Of a stretch of 33,491 bases of DNA, positions 31,212 through 33,491 are shown in pieces (within the stretch, counting starts at the first letter, position 1; each line of letters begins with the position of its first letter). The stretch spans positions 69,754 through 103,244 of the forward strand of contig DAOPZJ010000003.1 in NCBI GenBank assembly GCA_035353335.1. Direction: 5' to 3'. A program made the position numbers and the translations under genes. This DNA comes from Oscillospiraceae bacterium. GTDB lineage: Bacteria; Bacillota; Clostridia; Oscillospirales; JAKOTC01. Under the pieces are notes generated by a model, which was not told where the DNA came from, made no database searches, and worked only from the letters and a program-made list of their open reading frames with translations.

Positions 31212-31397
31212 ATGGAATACACGGAAAAAACCCCCGGCGGGGACAAAATTGACTGCGGGGTGCAAAACTGTATTTATCACAGCGGTAAGAAGGAATGCAG
31301 CGCGAAAGCCATCAAAGTCGGGCCGGGTGCCGCAAAACGCAGCGAACAGACCTTCTGTGACACCTTTAAATCCCGTGAATCCGGTGAACCGCCGTAG
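31212..31397 (+). CDS. DUF1540 domain protein
   Basis: The 61-residue protein has the DUF1540 pattern CGVQNCIYHSGKKECSAKAIKVG, then SEQTFCDTF, with four conserved cysteines that probably bind a metal. Such small proteins are common in spore formers; function is unknown. ATG 31212 follows AAAGGAACAGG. It is a one-gene unit with a strong terminator, divergent from the phosphoesterase gene. Confidence 0.9.
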   Translation: MEYTEKTPGGDKIDCGVQNCIYHSGKKECSAKAIKVGPGAAKRSEQTFCDTFKSRESGEPP

Positions 31398-31416
31398 CGA
31401 ATAAATATTTTGAGTC

Positions 31417-31455
31417 AAAAAGCGGCTGCGCATTTTATACGCAGCCGCTTTTTCT
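31417..31455. terminator. Terminator after the DUF1540 gene
   Basis: AAAAAGCGGCTGCG (31417-31430) pairs perfectly with CGCAGCCGCTTTTT (31440-31453). It probably also ends the convergent TSUP transcript. Confidence 0.9.
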
Positions 31456-31461
31456 GATTCA

Positions 31462-31854
31462 TCATTCGTTTTTTTCGATTCCTTTCGGACTTTTCATGCG
31501 CAATCCGCCAACCGTCTCAACAAGTCCGACCACTGATAAAAGCGCAATCAAAACAATTCGCAGCGCGCTTTCGCTCGCTTTCGTATACAGCCAAAATCCC
31601 AGAAAGAGCATCGCGATGCCGAGCGGAATCCCGGGCCAGATCTCCTTCCAGTCGACCAGTCCGTTTTTGGTATGCCCGATCAGAGAGATCACCGCGCTCG
31701 GAATAAAAAGAAGCAGAACCAGCCCGCGCGCCTCGCTTCCGCTTGCCAGCCCGAACCCGATTACATAGGCGTATAAAATCCAGCCGCCGCCGAAGCCGAG
31801 TCCGGCAAACCACCCGGACACGAGCGCTGCAAGCGTATCCCAGACCCAGCTCAC
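31462..31854 (-). CDS. TSUP (TauE/SafE) transporter, second half-protein
   Basis: The 130-residue protein has about four membrane helices and the TSUP glycine motif in LVSGWFAGLGFGGGWIL. Full-length TSUP transporters (sulphite, sulphonate or other organic anions) are about 250 residues with two repeats of this unit. GTG 31854 overlaps the TGA stop of the upstream half by 4 bp (GTGA). The frame remains open upstream of the GTG (to 32022), but that sequence is the first half-gene in another frame and gives Arg-rich nonsense. The two halves probably pair as a heterodimer. Confidence 0.82.
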   Translation of the reverse strand: MSWVWDTLAALVSGWFAGLGFGGGWILYAYVIGFGLASGSEARGLVLLLFIPSAVISLIGHTKNGLVDWKEIWPGIPLGIAMLFLGFWLYTKASESALRIVLIALLSVVGLVETVGGLRMKSPKGIEKNE

Positions 31855-32204
31855 GAACTCACCGCCAACCGGATCGCCGAGAGCAGCAATAAAATGCCGA
31901 ATGAGACGCGGATCACTTTCGGAGGCAGTTTGACTAATAAAATCGCCGCAGCGACACCGCCGGCGAGCGTTCCGCCGACATACCGCAGCGCGAGCGGCAG
32001 GATATTCGGCTCTTTGACACAAGCTAAAATCGCACCGGGAACCGATACGGCGAGTACCAGCGCAACCGTGTCGGCGTGTGAATGTTTTTGATCAAACCCG
32101 GCTTGCTCGAGCATCGGAACCGCGAAAATCCCGCCGCCGGCCCCGAATAGACCGGCAACCAGCCCGGCCACCGCGCCTGACGCCCAAGACAAAAGTTTTT
32201 TCAA
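31851..32204 (-). CDS. TSUP (TauE/SafE) transporter, first half-protein
   Basis: The 117-residue protein has the family's first repeat: VAGLVAGLFGAGGGIFAVPMLEQ, then three more hydrophobic segments. It ends cleanly in LLLLSAIRLAVSS. The start is TTG 32204 behind GGGGGTGG, which is partly buried in a hairpin at 32213-32235. Together with the next half-gene it makes one TSUP transporter; the substrate is unknown. Split TSUP pairs are found in other Clostridia, so this is probably natural and not a frameshift. Confidence 0.85.
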   Translation of the reverse strand: MKKLLSWASGAVAGLVAGLFGAGGGIFAVPMLEQAGFDQKHSHADTVALVLAVSVPGAILACVKEPNILPLALRYVGGTLAGGVAAAILLVKLPPKVIRVSFGILLLLSAIRLAVSS

Positions 32205-32212
32205 TAAACCAC

Positions 32213-32235
32213 CCCCGGACTATTTTGCTCCGGGG
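32213..32235 (-). promoter_or_regulatory. Hairpin covering the ribosome site of the TSUP pair
   Basis: On the minus strand CCCCGGA pairs with TCCGGGG, and the second arm runs into the GGGGGTGG ribosome site of the TTG start at 32204. It may restrict translation or help end the upstream dipeptidase transcript; no T run follows. Confidence 0.5.
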
Positions 32236-32294
32236 ATTTTGTATTATTTATTAAGCCGCTTACCACATATTTTTGTGTTTGATTTTCAGCGGTT

Positions 32295-33134
32295 TCACCT
32301 ATAACCGAAAAATCGCGCCGCGTTGTCATAGAAAATCCCGTCCGCGGCTTCCTGCCCGAATTCCTTCGCTATCCTCTTTTCGACTTTTACCAAATCGAAC
32401 AGCTCCTTCGCGATCGCAGCGCCGTCGTAATCGCTTCCGATCGCAAGATGCTTTTCGCCGCCCAAAGCAAAAAACCGCTCGATGTGAGACATCAGCGCTC
32501 GTACCGATCCGCCGTTTCCCAAAAACACCCCGTAAAAATTCAAGCCGACAATACCGCCGCGCCGAAAGATCTCCATTGCCTGTTCATCGGTCAGATTTCG
32601 CGTCTCTTTACAGACGCTTCTCGAATCGGAATGTGTCGCGATGAAAACCTTGTCCGTCGTCTTGCAGACATCCCAAAACGCCTGATCGGAGCAATGCGAG
32701 CAGTCGAGCGTGATTCCGTTTTGCGCCAGAGCGCGGATAACTTCTTTTCCGGTCTCCGAGAGCCCTCTGCCGTCGCCTTTGATGCCGCCGCACAGCGGAT
32801 TGTCAGGGTTGTGGGACAGCGAGACGATTTGAAAACCCCGCTCTTTCAGCATCGCGGCATCCCCGTCCGGGTCCCGGATCAGATTGCCGCAGTTTTCGAC
32901 TGCGAGCAGCGGCGTCAAGCCGGGAAAGCATGGAAGCTGCTCCGCCAAAAAGCCGGTCACTTTTTCAAAGGCTGCCCGGGCTTCCGATTTATCGGTCGCG
33001 TCGATGCAAATCGCAAACGTCTGAACCCACTTCCGGTACGGGCTTTTTAAAAGCGGCAGAGAAAGCCCGGAAAGGGGTTTGCCCGCGTCAAATGCGGCGG
33101 TCGCCGTATCGCAGTGCAGATCAAAAAGATTCAT
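32295..33134 (-). CDS. Membrane dipeptidase (peptidase family M19)
   Basis: The 279-residue protein opens NLFDLHCDTATAAF with the M19 zinc ligands H7-x-D9, and has LAVENCG (bridging Glu), ITLDCSHCSDQAFWDV, FIATHSDSRSVC and AIGSDYDGA. These are the renal dipeptidase motifs in order. It hydrolyses dipeptides, often with a D-residue at the C-terminus. There is no signal peptide, so it is cytoplasmic. ATG 33134 is chosen because AAAGGAG lies ten bases upstream; a start at 33179 would add 15 unsupported residues. It is divergent from the M14 peptidase gene and may share peptide or cell-wall fragment metabolism. Confidence 0.93.
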   Translation of the reverse strand: MNLFDLHCDTATAAFDAGKPLSGLSLPLLKSPYRKWVQTFAICIDATDKSEARAAFEKVTGFLAEQLPCFPGLTPLLAVENCGNLIRDPDGDAAMLKERGFQIVSLSHNPDNPLCGGIKGDGRGLSETGKEVIRALAQNGITLDCSHCSDQAFWDVCKTTDKVFIATHSDSRSVCKETRNLTDEQAMEIFRRGGIVGLNFYGVFLGNGGSVRALMSHIERFFALGGEKHLAIGSDYDGAAIAKELFDLVKVEKRIAKEFGQEAADGIFYDNAARFFGYR

Positions 33135-33177
33135 AATTTGCAAGCTCCTTTCATAGATTTGTCGGGGAGTGGTCATC

Positions 33178-33491
33178 ATGGCGAAATTTACGGTCGGCGG
33201 TTCGTTTTATTCGCAGCTCTGCCGCTCTTGCGGAGAACTTGCCCGCTATGAGTTTGTGCACTTGGGCAGCGCGGGCAGCTCGGCAGGAGGCAGGGAGATC
33301 CCGTATATCAAACTCGGCGGTGACGACTGCGTGTTGTTTCTGGCCGGTACGCATCCGCTCGAATATATCACGGTTTCGGTGCTCGCCGGCTGGCTCCAAA
33401 AACTCTGCAAAGCGATCGAACCCGGGCGTCAGTTCTGCGGTTTCGATGTCCGCACGGCGTTTCGCAAAAAAGGCATTGTCGCCGTACCCTG
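33178..33491 (+). CDS. M14 family zinc carboxypeptidase, N-terminal part
   Basis: The first 104 residues are present; the gene runs off the window. GREIPYIKLG and VLFLAGTHPLEYIT fit M14 peptidases of the gamma-D-glutamyl-diamino acid endopeptidase type. H59-x2-E62 is the first two-thirds of the zinc site (HxxE); the third His should lie outside. There is no signal peptide, so the enzyme is cytoplasmic and may recycle peptidoglycan peptides. ATG 33178 follows GGGGAGTGG. It diverges from the M19 dipeptidase with only 43 bp between starts. Confidence 0.8.
   Translation, partial: MAKFTVGGSFYSQLCRSCGELARYEFVHLGSAGSSAGGREIPYIKLGGDDCVLFLAGTHPLEYITVSVLAGWLQKLCKAIEPGRQFCGFDVRTAFRKKGIVAVP

Overview
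The window looks like chromosome from an anaerobic, endospore-forming member of the Firmicutes, most likely class Clostridia near the Oscillospiraceae/Ruminococcaceae. The signs are spore genes (spoVAD, spoVAE), a PerR-rubrerythrin oxidative-stress pair, butyrate kinase, an anaerobic glycerol-3-phosphate dehydrogenase-type operon, an ECF vitamin transporter subunit, strong AGGAGG ribosome sites, canonical TTGACA/TATAAT promoters, and moderately GC-rich coding sequence with AT-rich gaps. The lineage is inferred from gene content and style, not from a marker phylogeny. No phage, insertion sequence, integrase or CRISPR array was seen.

Layout. 1-2200: the end of a 2'-5' RNA ligase-like gene, a chain of small hairpins, two 181-bp tandem units that each carry a copy of the tRNA-Gln 3' end and terminator, the tRNA-Gln gene (minus strand), a DUF1259 protein and a decayed acetyltransferase. 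2400-10200: single genes in mixed orientation (FliB-like protein, uncharacterised protein with a possible nuclease core, membrane-anchored protein, ABC-F ATPase, GNAT acetyltransferase, GH4 alpha-galactosidase, DUF421 membrane protein). 10300-11960: perR-rubrerythrin, then a lone acyl carrier protein. 12100-18250: a long plus-strand run, galE-cysE-cysS (overlapping), coaX, a structured leader plus a probable pantothenate ECF S component, then ACT domain-butyrate kinase. 18450-25780: a minus-strand run consisting of three overlapping glp-type redox genes, a P-type ATPase homologue that has lost its catalytic motifs, and yifB/comM. 25890-27660: divergent spoVAD (split by a frameshift), spoVAE and a small tail-anchored protein. 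27700-33491: a repeat-bearing lipoprotein, a sialidase-fold protein, lgt, a phosphoesterase, DUF1540, a TSUP transporter in two half-genes, an M19 dipeptidase and the start of an M14 peptidase.

How genes work together. GalE and the GH4 enzyme could both serve galactose metabolism but are not co-transcribed. CysE and CysS link cysteine synthesis to cysteine charging. CoaX and the ECF S component link pantothenate uptake to CoA synthesis. PerR probably controls rubrerythrin. The three glp-type proteins probably form one flavin/Fe-S complex. Lgt would lipidate proteins such as the small lipoprotein nearby.

The most unusual item is the 824-residue P-type ATPase homologue at 20102-22576. Its reading frame is intact, yet the DKTGT, TGES, PEGLP, TGD and GDGVND motifs are all replaced, so it is probably a pseudo-pump. 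Next in interest are the tRNA-Gln-derived tandem units, the three-hairpin leader before the pantothenate transporter gene, and the frameshifted spoVAD. No complete new multi-gene system was identified.
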